A stretch of 64,000 nt of DNA from Gemmata sp. (lineage in GTDB: Bacteria > Planctomycetota > Planctomycetia > Gemmatales > Gemmataceae): contig JANWYJ010000026.1 of assembly GCA_025055115.1 (NCBI GenBank), forward strand, positions 36,118 through 100,117, read 5' to 3'. A program made the position numbers and the translations under genes. Below the pieces are notes generated by a model. The model saw nothing but the letters and a program-made list of their open reading frames with translations. It searched no databases and was not told the origin of the DNA. Positions 63,451-64,000 of the stretch are shown piece by piece (within the stretch, counting starts at the first letter, position 1; each line of letters starts with the position of its first letter).

Positions 63451-63540
63451 GCGAGTTTCTGTGAACGTCATCCATGCTGGGCAGCGCCGGCAAGCCGAAC
63501 GGGAACGGCTGTGGTATCCGGGGCGAGTTTCCGTTAACGT
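63451..63540. repeat. Direct repeat pair, offset 72 bp
   Basis: GCGAGTTTCTGTGAACGT (63451) and GCGAGTTTCCGTTAACGT (63523) match at 16 of 18 positions. They also resemble the CAAGTTTC repeats upstream, suggesting one decayed series. Confidence 0.72.
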
Positions 63541-63561
63541 GGTACCAAAGTTGGTACCACG
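63538..63561. promoter_or_regulatory. Perfect palindrome, candidate operator
   Basis: CGTGGTACCAA (63538-63548) and TTGGTACCACG (63551-63561) are perfect inverted arms of 11 bases around a 2-base centre. The short centre suits a dimeric protein-binding site better than an RNA hairpin. No adjacent gene start is visible. Confidence 0.45.
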
Positions 63562-63725
63562 TCTTGCACGCTAACCGCGGCCCCTGGGCGTTCTGACCCA
63601 GCCGAGGCCGTCTCCCCATCCCCATTGCGCAGCAGACAACGACGTCACGCAACGGGTGAACTGCCTCCTTCCCCAGGCGTTCACAATTGAGCAGATCAAG
63701 TTCTCATTGAAAACTTCAGCCTCGC

Positions 63726-63759
63726 CTCCTCATCGCCAGGGACTCCTCATCGCCAGGGA
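63726..63759. repeat. Exact 17-bp tandem duplication
   Basis: CTCCTCATCGCCAGGGA occurs twice back to back at 63726-63742 and 63743-63759. Confidence 0.88.
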
Positions 63760-64000
63760 GATTGTAACGAAAGCAGAGGACCTCCATCGACCACCAAGGG
63801 CCGCGTGCTGACCAATCAATTCTGCTCAGCGATGTGTCGATGGCAACTGCCGGGATGGTCTGGTGGTCGCCGTGGAGTTACCGGCATCAGCGAGTCAGAT
63901 ACTGGGTCTCGACCCGTACCTCCTCGCGGAACATGGCATGGGCATACATTCATACTCCGGCCAGCCATCAGAGGCGGAATTGGGCTACACTGTCTTCCAG

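Larger units (their letters stand above)
63224..64000. other. Gene-free end of the window
   Basis: About 777 bp in which I find no credible coding region on either strand. It holds several repeat pairs and a palindrome, listed separately. A gene could start beyond the window edge. Confidence 0.5.

Noticed and set aside
63335..63574. Small open frame in the gene-free end of the window
   Set aside because: It runs across the decayed repeats and the palindrome and has no ribosome-binding site or recognisable features.
1..64000. tRNA or rRNA genes
   Set aside because: I looked for T-arm-like GGTTCGA or GGTTCAA contexts and conserved rRNA blocks and found none that fold convincingly. A covariance-model scan would be decisive.

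Overview
The window reads as chromosomal DNA of a planctomycete, most likely Gemmataceae-like. The reasons are the G+C-rich coding bias and several planctomycete hallmark families: two PSCyt1-DUF1549-DUF1553 cytochrome proteins, a DUF1501 protein, a DUF1559 module, a zinc-ribbon Ser/Thr kinase, an ECF sigma factor beside a FecR-WD40 membrane protein, and DUF4129. The genus is inference. I recognise no rRNA, tRNA, insertion sequence, prophage or CRISPR array.

Layout. 1-6.2 kb: a LacD-type aldolase cut by the window start, a thioredoxin-fold protein, xerC with a small upstream gene, and glgB. 6.5-15.8 kb: a DUF4129 membrane protein, a large secreted cytochrome protein, and an ABC exporter whose permease is fused to a DUF1559 domain. 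15.8-23 kb: a D-2-hydroxyacid dehydrogenase, rsfS, argS, and the coupled set obgE-coaX-MnmE-like GTPase. 23.4-38.2 kb: a Ser/Thr kinase, trpS, rph, argF-argD-argB, ftsY with a small cytochrome c, an RluA-family enzyme and a PpiC isomerase. 38.5-53 kb: an LptF/G permease with a dual-specificity phosphatase, a PpiC lipoprotein, two short-chain dehydrogenases, a DUF1549/DUF1501 pair, acs, an N-carbamoylputrescine amidase-like enzyme and a TIM-barrel epimerase-like protein.

55-62.5 kb: an ECF sigma factor and its FecR-WD40 partner lie divergent from a complete, tightly coupled type III-B CRISPR effector operon, cmr1-cmr2(cas10)-cmr3-cmr4-cmr5-cmr6. Cas10 keeps the GGDD cyclase motif but has no N-terminal HD nuclease domain. 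Cmr4 keeps the catalytic Asp. No array, Cas6, Cas1/Cas2 or cyclic-oligoadenylate effector is in the window, so this module must use crRNA and signalling partners from elsewhere.

The strongest unexplained signal is not a gene. About half of the intergenic gaps hold short (about 17-40 bp), imperfect direct repeats whose sequence is private to each locus. They often duplicate the last or first bases of a gene, including stop codons (argS, trpS, cmr6, an SDR, the thioredoxin-like gene) and one start codon with its ribosome-binding site (PpiC lipoprotein). The pairs are either tight tandems or are offset by a strikingly constant 70-77 bp, close to seven helical turns.
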